In this document: positions 1-5,851 of the stretch, piece after piece
How positions within the stretch are numbered: the first letter of the stretch is position 1
Layout: every line of letters begins with the position of its first letter
Assembly: GCA_028714395.1 (NCBI GenBank)
Contig: JAQTMJ010000043.1
Span: 1 to 6,714 of the forward strand
Length of the DNA: 6,714 bases
Source: Candidatus Iainarchaeum sp.
GTDB lineage: Archaea > Micrarchaeota > Micrarchaeia > Anstonellales > Bilamarchaeaceae
Direction of reading: 5' to 3'
Notes under the pieces: generated by a model
What the model saw: only the letters and a program-made list of their open reading frames with translations
Told to the model about the DNA's origin: nothing
The model's database searches: none
Position numbers and translations under genes: made by a program

Positions 1-1082
1 CAAAGAGCGGGGACGAGATTGCAGGGCAGATATTCAAGCTTGAGGACGAGGAAGCAGGACTCAGGTTCGATTTGACTGTGCCGCTGGCGCGAGTTGCTGC
101 TAACAACGCACTTCCCAAGCCCTTCAAGAGGTATTGCATTTCAAAAGTGTGGAGGAAGGAGGAACCGCAAAAAGGGAGGATGCGCGAGTTCTGGCAGGCG
201 GACGTTGATGTAGTCGGGTCGAAAAGCATGCGCTCCGAAGCCGAATTGCTCAAAGTAGCGAACGATGCGCTTGTTGCGCTGGGATTCAGGAAGCCGCTTT
301 TCCTGCTCAACAACAGGAAAATCCTGGATGCGCTGGCTGCAAAACTTGGATTCGTGGATGAGAAAGAAAGTGTATTCAGGCTGCTGGATAAGACGGATAA
401 GATTGGAATTGAGAGGGTAAAAACGGACTTGGAGGGAATGCTCGGGAAAAAGAGCTGCAGCGGGCTTTTCAGCGTGCTTGCAGTGGAAGGGAGCAATGAG
501 GAAAAGCTGAAAAAAGCTGAGGAGATAAGCCCGGAAGGGGCCAAGGAACTTAGGGAAATAATTGAAAACTGTCCGGGACTTGACGTGAAAGTGGATTTCT
601 TCCTTGTGCGCGGGCTGGGCTATTATACCGGGCCGGTTTTTGAGGTAAACTTAGGTGATGAAATAGGAAGCGTCGCTGGGGGAGGAAGGTACGATAATCT
701 ACTCGGGTTGTACGGGCAGGGGGACTGCGCGACCGGGATAAGCTTGGGAATAGAGAGGCTGCTCTATCTGCTGAAGGACAGAAGCGGGAAAAAAGCTGAG
801 AAAACATATACACGAATTTTTGTGGCTTCGGTGAAAGGGTATTATGAATACGCGGAAAAAGTGGCGCAGATGTTCAGGGAGAAGGGCGTTGCAGCTGAGA
901 CCGATTTGAATGAACGGAGCCTGGGAAAGCAGTTTGACTACGCGAATTCGCTCGGAATAAGATACGTTGCTGTTGTCGGGGAAAAGGAGGCGAATGCGGA
1001 GAAAGTAACGCTGCGCGACATGGAGAGCGGAAAGGAGGAAATTGTAGCTATTGAGGAAGCCATAGGAAGGGTGCTGGATTGA
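1..1082 (+). CDS. hisS: Histidyl-tRNA synthetase, 5'-truncated by the window edge
   Basis: This class II aminoacyl-tRNA synthetase charges tRNA-His with histidine, using ATP, in the cytoplasm. The reading frame is open from base 3, so the gene starts upstream; the in-frame TTG at 72 is internal. Visible in order: the L-R-F-D-L-T-V-P-L-A-R segment (about 60-92), motif 2 with its ATP-contacting Arg (codon 153) in W-R-K-E-E-P-Q-K-G-R-M-R-E-F, the histidine-binding L-V-R-G-L-G-Y-Y-T-G (603-632) with the key Arg at 609, the G-G-G-R-Y-D segment (about 679-698), and motif 3 G-I-S-L-G-I-E-R-L (about 739-765). A complete C-terminal anticodon-binding domain follows, including G-K-Q-F-D-Y-A and T-L-R-D-M-E-S-G. 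That domain argues for true HisRS rather than HisZ, the paralogue in histidine biosynthesis that lacks it. The style is archaeal/eukaryotic. One oddity is Gly (codon 618) where the family normally has Asp (R-G-L-D-Y-Y). The stop overlaps the next start by 4 bases. Confidence 0.96.
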   Translation, partial: KSGDEIAGQIFKLEDEEAGLRFDLTVPLARVAANNALPKPFKRYCISKVWRKEEPQKGRMREFWQADVDVVGSKSMRSEAELLKVANDALVALGFRKPLFLLNNRKILDALAAKLGFVDEKESVFRLLDKTDKIGIERVKTDLEGMLGKKSCSGLFSVLAVEGSNEEKLKKAEEISPEGAKELREIIENCPGLDVKVDFFLVRGLGYYTGPVFEVNLGDEIGSVAGGGRYDNLLGLYGQGDCATGISLGIERLLYLLKDRSGKKAEKTYTRIFVASVKGYYEYAEKVAQMFREKGVAAETDLNERSLGKQFDYANSLGIRYVAVVGEKEANAEKVTLRDMESGKEEIVAIEEAIGRVLD

Positions 1083-2404
1083 AGAAGTATGGGGAAGCAA
1101 CTGAAAGCAAAGGGAAGAATTATCCCATAGTGCCTGTGGCGCTCACCCTGCTCTTCGCGCTGCTCTTCGTATCTGTGATGCGCACGAGCATATTCGGCCA
1201 GGTGAACGGGGAAACGCACCTGCTTTTTGAGATAAGCTTTCTGCTATTGCTTGCAATGGTCGCGGAAGTCGCGGTTGTTTACCTTAAGCAGCCCTCGGTG
1301 GTGCTGCTGCTGGTTCTTGGAGTGTTGGTGAGCCAAAGCTTCGTGGATGCGTTCTGGCCCTGGCTTTCCGGAACGTTTCCAATATTCCCTAAAGTTATAC
1401 CGCATTTCATAAGCGATGGGGCCATTGTACAGGTTTTCGGGCAGCTTGGGGCGATATTCATACTGCTCAAGGTCGGGCTGCACGTGAAGTTCAGGAGCGT
1501 GTTCAACGCGGAAAACGCGCTGGTCGCAACGCTCGGGGTTGCTATTCCGTTCATCGCGGGTTACGCTTACGCATTGTGGAGCGGAGGAGGGAGCGCATAC
1601 GCGCTTTTCCTTGGCGCATCTTTCACTGCAACGAGCGTAGGAATCACAGCAGCACTGCTCAGGGAATTCAAGCTCATGGAAACCAGGTTCGCGGAAGTGA
1701 TATTGGGGGCCGCGATAATTGACGACGTGCTCGGACTGCTCGTGCTCTCCTTTGTTTCCGTGTTTTCCTCTGGCTCCGCGGATTTGGGCCCGATGGCGCC
1801 TATAGTGTTCAACGCTGCCGTATTCCTGGTTGGCGGGGTGCTTGCCGGGCGCTATTTCGTCAGGAATTTCATAGACAGGAACGAGATGGACTACAGGAAC
1901 CTGCTCATGGTGCTCTCGTTCGCATTCGTGTACGCATACCTGGCTGAGTACATAGGGCTCTCAAGCATAGTGGGGGCGTTCCTTGCAGGTATCATACTTA
2001 ATGAGAGCAGGCATTTGGGCAAAATAGAGGAAAAAACCGATGTGCTGGAGATGGTGTTCGCGCCCATATTCTTCATCTCGCTGGGCATGCTGGTGGACGT
2101 GCAGGCACTTATGAAGTTCATTGTACCCATACTGATGATAACTGCCATTGCCATAGTGAGCAAGCTGGCCGGATGCGGCCTGGGCTCGCTGCTGATAAAG
2201 CTCAGGGCAAGGGAAAGCGCAATAGTGGGCGTAGGGATGGTGCCACGGGGCGAGGTTGCGCTCATAGTCGGGCTCATAGGGCTCACGAAGGGAGTGCTGG
2301 ACGCTGAACAGTACACCATAATAGCTTCCATGGCGTTCCTCACTGCCTTCCTCATGCCGTTCCTCATGCAGCCGCTGCTTTCTTCTCAAAAGGCGATGAA
2401 ATGA
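1079..2404 (+). CDS. CPA2-family Na+/H+ antiporter (NapA/Kef-type membrane protein)
   Basis: A 441-residue polytopic membrane protein with about 13 hydrophobic segments, likely exchanging protons for Na+ (or K+) across the cytoplasmic membrane. The extra N-terminal helix (about residues 17-33) ahead of the core resembles NapA-type topology. Diagnostic features are the T-A-T-S-V-G-I-T stretch (183-190, the unwound helix of the ion site), the double aspartate D215-D216 in A-I-I-D-D-V-L-G-L-L, F-F-I-S-L-G-M-L-V-D (331-340), and P-R-G-E-V-A-L-I (389-396). The paired Asp is known from electrogenic Na+/H+ antiporters such as NhaA and NapA, so that is the favoured activity. Kef K+ exchange is less likely because no C-terminal RCK/TrkA-N domain follows. 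The start is TTG at 1079, chosen because TTGA overlaps the hisS stop and GGAAGGG (1065-1071) sits at ribosome-binding distance. A later Met34 start would delete the first helix. One unusual segment reads L-L-K-V-G-L-H-V-K-F (129-138), where relatives usually have an acidic residue after Gly-Leu. Confidence 0.9.
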   Translation: MKKYGEATESKGKNYPIVPVALTLLFALLFVSVMRTSIFGQVNGETHLLFEISFLLLLAMVAEVAVVYLKQPSVVLLLVLGVLVSQSFVDAFWPWLSGTFPIFPKVIPHFISDGAIVQVFGQLGAIFILLKVGLHVKFRSVFNAENALVATLGVAIPFIAGYAYALWSGGGSAYALFLGASFTATSVGITAALLREFKLMETRFAEVILGAAIIDDVLGLLVLSFVSVFSSGSADLGPMAPIVFNAAVFLVGGVLAGRYFVRNFIDRNEMDYRNLLMVLSFAFVYAYLAEYIGLSSIVGAFLAGIILNESRHLGKIEEKTDVLEMVFAPIFFISLGMLVDVQALMKFIVPILMITAIAIVSKLAGCGLGSLLIKLRARESAIVGVGMVPRGEVALIVGLIGLTKGVLDAEQYTIIASMAFLTAFLMPFLMQPLLSSQKAMK

Positions 2405-2922
2405 TAAATGGAATAAGGCTGATAACCAGGGACAAGACCGCGTTCTCAGAAAAAGAGGGAATAAGGAGGAGGTTGGGAAGGCCCATGGACCTGTTGAGTA
2501 GTATTCCGAAAAACGTGAAGCTGCTGCACATAGTGGATTTGAACGCAAAGAACGGTAATGCCACCAATTTTGATTTGTACGACCACATGATGTACAAATT
2601 TAATGTGGAGGTTGAGACTGCGCCTGAGCCTGCAATCCTGAAAAAGCTTTTCGCATTCGGTGCAAGGGCGGTGGTGGAGTTGCCCTTGGGAAAGGATCTG
2701 AAGGCTTTCGAAGGGAGCAGGCTATTGGTCGGGAAAACAGATGGGAAGGAAATCGATGGGTTTGTGCACGACTATTATGTGGAAGCGGAAAACCTGGAAA
2801 TCATAGCCTCGCTGGCAAAAAAAGGGAAACGGGTTTTCGTGCATTCCGAGAAACTGAGCGATTCGGAACTTGAGAAAGCGGGCGCCTTTGCTGTAATAAG
2901 GAATTTTCAGTTTCGCGTTTAG
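2401..2922 (+). CDS. Divergent HisA/HisF-like (beta/alpha) protein, function unknown
   Basis: This 173-residue soluble protein begins at an ATG that shares ATGA with the antiporter stop, which points to translational coupling. The segment L-L-H-I-V-D-L-N-A-K-N-G-N-A-T-N (41-56) strongly recalls the strand of HisA/HisF and related ribose-phosphate-binding barrels that ends in V-D-L-D-x-A and carries the first catalytic Asp. It is followed by a helix, a strand (V-E-V-E-T-A, 69-74) and A-F-G-A-R-A-V-V-E-L-P (85-95), matching the order of the first half of such a barrel. However, the glycine-rich G-G-G-I phosphate loop is replaced by T-A-P-E-P (73-77). The protein is also about 70 residues shorter than HisA (about 240). 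It is therefore unlikely to be a functional ProFAR isomerase. It could be a relative of the uncharacterised archaeal HisA-related proteins or a half-barrel that dimerises. No other histidine biosynthesis gene is visible. The family link is inferred by eye only. Confidence 0.8.
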   Translation: MINGIRLITRDKTAFSEKEGIRRRLGRPMDLLSSIPKNVKLLHIVDLNAKNGNATNFDLYDHMMYKFNVEVETAPEPAILKKLFAFGARAVVELPLGKDLKAFEGSRLLVGKTDGKEIDGFVHDYYVEAENLEIIASLAKKGKRVFVHSEKLSDSELEKAGAFAVIRNFQFRV

Positions 2923-2925
2923 GGT

Positions 2926-3504
2926 TCAGGCTGCTGGACGCTGGGGAATTTTAGGCGGGGGCTGATCTTTTAGAGTAGCATGGTGGTTCTTGATAATATT
3001 GATCATCTGAAACTGGCCGAATTTCATCGCATTTTTTATCGCATCGCCTCCTGTTCTGTCCTTTATTCTTGGGTCTGTCCCGCAGTTGAGAAGTTCGGTG
3101 ACTACTTTACCATGGCCGAATATGACAGCGCGTATCAGCGCGGTCTGGCCATCCCAGTCTTTTGCATCCGGGTTCGCGTTATATTTCTCCCAAAGTAGTC
3201 TGACTGTTTTGATATGCCCGTTAAAGGCTGCTTTCATGAGCGGAGTTCGCCCATAGGGATCGCGCGCTTCTATGTAGGCACGGCCCTTCCCCTTCTCCGA
3301 GAGCAGGGACTCTATCTTACTATTATTTCCTTCTTCAGCCGCCTTGAGGAGCTCGCGGGATTTTTTGGATACAAAAATTCTTCCCTTGAATATGTCCTCG
3401 ACCATGGACCCGAAGCTGGAAGCAATCAACTTGAAACGCTTTATGGGCTTTAGGGAATTTCCCATAACAGGTTTGAAATTTGGGTTGGGTGCGGCAGTTT
3501 GCAT
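2926..3504 (-). CDS. Ankyrin-repeat protein
   Basis: A 192-residue protein without a signal peptide or membrane segment, so probably cytoplasmic. After a basic N-terminal region (1-48), four ankyrin repeats are recognisable. The first is S-R-E-L-L-K-A-A-E-E-G-N (about 49-83). Then come G-R-T-P-L-M-K-A-A-F-N-G-H (about 85-117), G-Q-T-A-L-I-R-A-V-I-F-G-H (about 119-150) and a degenerate capping repeat G-D-A-I-K-N-A-M-K-F-G-Q (about 153-178). A proline-rich tail ends the chain. Ankyrin repeats mediate protein-protein contacts, and no enzymatic domain is present. It is the second gene after the pilin-like gene, 33 bases downstream on the same strand, so co-transcription is likely. The start at 3504 is favoured because GGTG lies 4-8 bases upstream; Met14 (3465) is an alternative without a visible ribosome binding site. 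Its synonymous codon choice looks less G/C-biased than the TPR-AAA gene. With the scarcity of ankyrin proteins in many archaea, that permits but does not prove acquisition by transfer. Confidence 0.88.
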   Translation of the reverse strand: MQTAAPNPNFKPVMGNSLKPIKRFKLIASSFGSMVEDIFKGRIFVSKKSRELLKAAEEGNNSKIESLLSEKGKGRAYIEARDPYGRTPLMKAAFNGHIKTVRLLWEKYNANPDAKDWDGQTALIRAVIFGHGKVVTELLNCGTDPRIKDRTGGDAIKNAMKFGQFQMINIIKNHHATLKDQPPPKIPQRPAA

Positions 3505-3537
3505 GTTAACACCGCTGATTAAAAGTAATGTTCTGGC

Positions 3538-4041
3538 TCAGCTCGGCTGGGCCACTATCCTTCCGCTCACCGTCCTGAGGAATTCGCTTCCGGTTTCGCA
3601 GCGTGGATTGACCTCCTCTGCGCATATGTAATAGTTCACCTGCACATCCAGCTTTTTCGCGCTTCCCTTCTGGAAATTCCCCGTAAGCTGTATGTCCAGC
3701 TTGGCAATGGAATCGCTGCTGTTGAGCTGCGCGTCCGGGCTCCAGGGTGCCGTGGTCCCCAGAACCCCTGAATCATCCGGCGTGAACGTGACGTTCTTTA
3801 TCCTGACCGGGTAGCTCATGGTGTTGGTTATGTTGAGCGCGAGCTGCGCGTCTGTTGGCTGGCTCACCATCTGGGCTGCGCATCGGAATGAGGTTCCCAG
3901 ATAACATTCTTCCATGACGTAATAGGTGGGGTTGAACACCCCTGTGAGCATTATGGCCGCAATGACGATGGCCAGCACCAGTATTGCCCACCCGTAATTC
4001 ATCAGGTATTCTATTGCAACCTGGCCCTTTCGCGAATGCAT
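3538..4041 (-). CDS. Pilin-like secreted protein with class III signal peptide
   Basis: A 167-residue archaeal type IV pilin/archaellin-like protein. The N-terminus M-H-S-R-K-G followed by Q-V-A-I-E-Y is a class III signal: basic residues, predicted cleavage after Gly6 by an FlaK/PibD-type peptidase, the conserved Glu at +5 of the mature protein, then a hydrophobic helix (about 12-36) that would anchor or polymerise the subunit. The exported part is probably beta-rich. It has four cysteines in two C-x7-C pairs (46/54 and 140/148), plausible disulfides, and three N-x-S/T sequons (N70, N83, N107), possible glycosylation sites. The phrase E-E-C-Y-L-G-T-S-F-R-C soon after the helix matches a theme common in DPANN pilin-like proteins. 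The ATG at 4041 is preferred over the in-frame TTG at 4050 because it gives a standard signal length and lies 27.5 bases from the TATA centre, which suggests leaderless translation. No pilus ATPase or membrane platform gene is in the window, so assembly genes must be elsewhere. Confidence 0.92.
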   Translation of the reverse strand: MHSRKGQVAIEYLMNYGWAILVLAIVIAAIMLTGVFNPTYYVMEECYLGTSFRCAAQMVSQPTDAQLALNITNTMSYPVRIKNVTFTPDDSGVLGTTAPWSPDAQLNSSDSIAKLDIQLTGNFQKGSAKKLDVQVNYYICAEEVNPRCETGSEFLRTVSGRIVAQPS

Positions 4042-4064
4042 GAGTAGCAATGGCGTGGGACAAT

Positions 4065-4072
4065 ATTTAAAT
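4065..4072. promoter_or_regulatory. Palindromic TATA box shared by two divergent genes
   Basis: ATTTAAAT is a perfect 8-base palindrome in the A/T-rich gap between two divergently transcribed genes. Its centre (4068.5) is 27.5 bases from the A of the TPR-AAA ATG (4096) and 27.5 bases from the A of the pilin ATG (4041). Archaeal TATA boxes typically sit about 26-27 bases upstream of the transcription start, so both transcripts would begin at or next to their start codons and be leaderless. Neither start has a Shine-Dalgarno sequence in front of it, which agrees. The flanks are purine-rich when read toward the box on either strand (GGGACAAT on +, AAAGTTAA on -), compatible with TFB-recognition elements. 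Spacing and symmetry are seen directly; promoter function is inferred. Confidence 0.7.
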
Positions 4073-4095
4073 TTAACTTTTCAATTTATAAGTCT

Positions 4096-5805
4096 ATGAT
4101 GGACGCCAGAAAACCCAACCCAGTGGACGCCAGGATGTACTACCAGCTGGGCAACGATTACTACGAAAGGGGGGACTACGAGAAGGCCATAGAGAACTAC
4201 AACACCTCAATCCTGCTCAACCCCATATTCTCAGAAGCCTATTTCAACCGCGCGCTCAGCTACTACCAGCTAAAGAATTACGACAGGTCCATCTCTGATT
4301 ATACGAAGAGTGCTGAGCTTGACCCCAATAATCCCATCATATACAACAACAGGGGGGACGCCTATTACAAGAAGCAGGATTTCCAGAGCGCCATAAAGGA
4401 CTACGACAAGGCCATAAGCCTGAACGCCAATTACCTGAAGGCGTTTTACAACCGGGGCCTGTGCTATGCATCGCTGGAGGAGTACGACAGGGCGGTCACG
4501 GATTTCGCGAAGGTGATAGAGCTCAAGCCGGATTTCGCCGAAGCGTGGCACCTGAGGGGACTTGCCTACGAGTATGGGGGCGACCTTGATAATTCGGTGA
4601 AGGATTACGAGAAAGCCATAGAATTAAACCCGGAACTGAGCGAGGCGAAAGCCCACCTTGAGGCCGTGAAGGCGAAGAAGCAGCAGGCTGGCGGGGAATC
4701 CGGGGGAACCGCGGGCTCGGACATAAAGATGCTCCAGAAGCCCAAGATGAACTTCAACGATGTAGCTGGAATGAGCAAGATGAAGGAGGAAATCAAGGAG
4801 GCAATAGTTTACCCGATGATTAACCCGGAGCTTGCGAGGAAGTACGGGAAGCTCGCAGGAGGGGGCATAATGATGTACGGCCCTCCGGGATGCGGGAAAA
4901 CCTACATAGTGAAGGCCGCGGCCGGAGAGTGCACCGCAAATTTCATAAACGCGAAGCTCTCGGACCTGCTGGACATGTACGTGGGCAACACGGAAAAGAA
5001 CATACACAAGGTTTTCGAGCTTGCGCGCAAGAATAGCCCCTGCGTGCTGTTTTTTGATGAAGTGGACGCGCTGGGGGGGAGGAGGGATCAGCAGGAGGGG
5101 GCGCAGTACATGAAGATGGCCATAAACCAGCTGCTTTACGAGATGGACGGGCTGGAATCCGCGAACCAGAACGTGCTGGTCATAGCTGCAACCAACGCGC
5201 CCTGGGACGTGGACCCTGCGCTCAGGAGAAGCGGCAGGTTCGGCAAGGCCATATACGTACCCGAGCCGGACTTCACTTCCAGGAAGGCCATAGTGCAGAT
5301 GCACGCCAAGAGGAGGCCGCTCGGAAGATTAATACCGTACTATAGGATTGCGATCGCAACAATAGGATATGCTTCATCTGACCTCAAGGCGCTTGTGGAG
5401 GAAGCTGCCACAATACCATGGAAGGAGGCATTCCTCGCAATAGAGAAGAAAAAGCAGGCTTACATAACTGCGGGCAAGACCCCTGAGGAGGCCCAGCAGA
5501 TGGCCGAGAAGGATATCAAGCAGAGGTCCATAAGCGCTTCAGACTTCATAAAGGCGGCAAGGAAGAGGCCGAGCTCGCTGCCTCCGTGGTTCGAGCAGGC
5601 CAAGAAGCAGATAGGCAAGCAGGAGGAGCTTACGGTTGTTGACGGAAAGGAGCATAAGAAGATAACCGACAGCAAGATGGGGCCCGGGGAGAAGGAGGCG
5701 TTCAAGGACCTGCTGAAAGTGATAAACGTAAGGAACCAATGGTACAACAAAATAATGTACAGGATTATAAGGGAAGTGGCCCTGCTGCTGCCCTTCCCAT
5801 TCTAA
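4096..5805 (+). CDS. TPR-AAA ATPase fusion (five TPRs plus one classic AAA module)
   Basis: A 569-residue protein with no signal peptide. Residues 12-181 form five tandem TPRs with exact 34-residue spacing (from about 12, 46, 80, 114 and 148), a docking surface for partners. After a Gly-rich linker (about 195-210) comes one classic AAA ATPase of the Cdc48/Vps4/katanin type. It has Walker A G-P-P-G-C-G-K-T (262-269), pore-loop M-Y-V-G (294-297), Walker B F-F-D-E (319-322), sensor-1 Asn367 in A-A-T-N, arginine fingers R378 and R381 in R-R-S-G-R-F, and S-S-D-L (427-430) in the sensor-2 region. All catalytic residues are present, so an active hexameric unfoldase or remodeller is expected. The I-S-A-S-D-F...R-P-S-S-L-P-P-W-F segment (479-499) resembles the C-terminal helix of Vps4-like enzymes. 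A further 60 residues end in a hydrophobic L-L-L-P-F-P-F tail. The layout parallels Vps4, where an MIT helical bundle precedes AAA, but full TPRs replace MIT. Substrates are unknown; the divergent pilin/ankyrin pair is the natural first suspect. Confidence 0.93.
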   Translation: MMDARKPNPVDARMYYQLGNDYYERGDYEKAIENYNTSILLNPIFSEAYFNRALSYYQLKNYDRSISDYTKSAELDPNNPIIYNNRGDAYYKKQDFQSAIKDYDKAISLNANYLKAFYNRGLCYASLEEYDRAVTDFAKVIELKPDFAEAWHLRGLAYEYGGDLDNSVKDYEKAIELNPELSEAKAHLEAVKAKKQQAGGESGGTAGSDIKMLQKPKMNFNDVAGMSKMKEEIKEAIVYPMINPELARKYGKLAGGGIMMYGPPGCGKTYIVKAAAGECTANFINAKLSDLLDMYVGNTEKNIHKVFELARKNSPCVLFFDEVDALGGRRDQQEGAQYMKMAINQLLYEMDGLESANQNVLVIAATNAPWDVDPALRRSGRFGKAIYVPEPDFTSRKAIVQMHAKRRPLGRLIPYYRIAIATIGYASSDLKALVEEAATIPWKEAFLAIEKKKQAYITAGKTPEEAQQMAEKDIKQRSISASDFIKAARKRPSSLPPWFEQAKKQIGKQEELTVVDGKEHKKITDSKMGPGEKEAFKDLLKVINVRNQWYNKIMYRIIREVALLLPFPF

Positions 5806-5812
5806 TTATATT
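5806..5812 (+). promoter_or_regulatory. Possible TATA box for the downstream SecB-like gene
   Basis: TTATATT is centred at 5809, so transcription would start near 5835 and leave a short leader that just includes the strong ribosome binding site at 5839-5845. The element overlaps the proposed T-rich terminator. It is a short A/T match, so this is a tentative call. Confidence 0.35.
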
Positions 5813-5820
5813 CTTTTTCG
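5806..5820 (+). terminator. T-rich stretch after the TPR-AAA gene, probable archaeal terminator
   Basis: Directly after the TAA stop the coding strand reads TTATATTCTTTTTCG. Archaeal RNA polymerase commonly terminates at such T-rich tracts without a hairpin. No stem-loop is seen here. Termination may be partial, because the downstream gene lies on the same strand only 46 bases away. Confidence 0.45.
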
Positions 5821-5838
5821 TGCAATATGAAAACAACC

Positions 5839-5845
5839 GGGGTGA
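5839..5845 (+). promoter_or_regulatory. Strong Shine-Dalgarno site (GGGGTGA)
   Basis: GGGGTGA lies 6 bases before the ATG at 5852 and contains GGTGA, the core complement of the archaeal 16S rRNA 3' end. It is the clearest ribosome binding site in the window and fixes the start of the 137-residue protein. It contrasts with the leaderless starts proposed for the divergent pilin and TPR-AAA genes. Confidence 0.75.
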
Positions 5846-5851
5846 AAATAA

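Noticed and set aside
72..74. TTG as the start codon of the HisRS gene
   Set aside because: The same frame upstream (from base 3) reads K-S-G-D-E-I-A-G-Q-I-F-K-L, ordinary HisRS sequence, so the gene is simply cut by the window edge.
1..1082. HisZ (ATP phosphoribosyltransferase regulatory subunit) instead of HisRS
   Set aside because: HisZ lacks the C-terminal anticodon-binding domain, which is complete here, and the motif 2 and histidine-binding elements fit a tRNA synthetase.
1079..2404. Kef-type K+ efflux assignment with regulatory domain
   Set aside because: No RCK/TrkA-N nucleotide-binding domain follows the membrane part, and the D-D pair favours Na+/H+ exchange.
2980..3631. + strand open frames opposite the ankyrin and pilin genes
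   Set aside because: They overlap clear - strand genes, show no recognisable motif or ribosome binding site, and have cysteine- and phenylalanine-rich composition typical of antisense frames.
4048..4050. In-frame TTG start for the pilin-like gene
   Set aside because: It would add three residues (M-L-L) before the signal, is a weaker codon, and lies too close to the TATA box for a transcript to include it.
4085..4091. TTTATAA as the TATA box of the TPR-AAA gene
   Set aside because: It ends only 4 bases before the ATG, so transcription would start inside the coding region. The ATTTAAAT box at the correct distance explains the gene better.
4129..4641. TPR region as a DNA-level tandem repeat or array
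   Set aside because: The 34-residue periodicity is at the protein level; the DNA copies (102 bases each) are well diverged, so there is no recent duplication.
5797..5805. C-terminal P-F-P-F of the AAA ATPase as a proteasome-docking HbYX motif
   Set aside because: HbYX needs a hydrophobic residue, then Tyr, then any last residue. Here the second-last residue is Pro, so it does not match.
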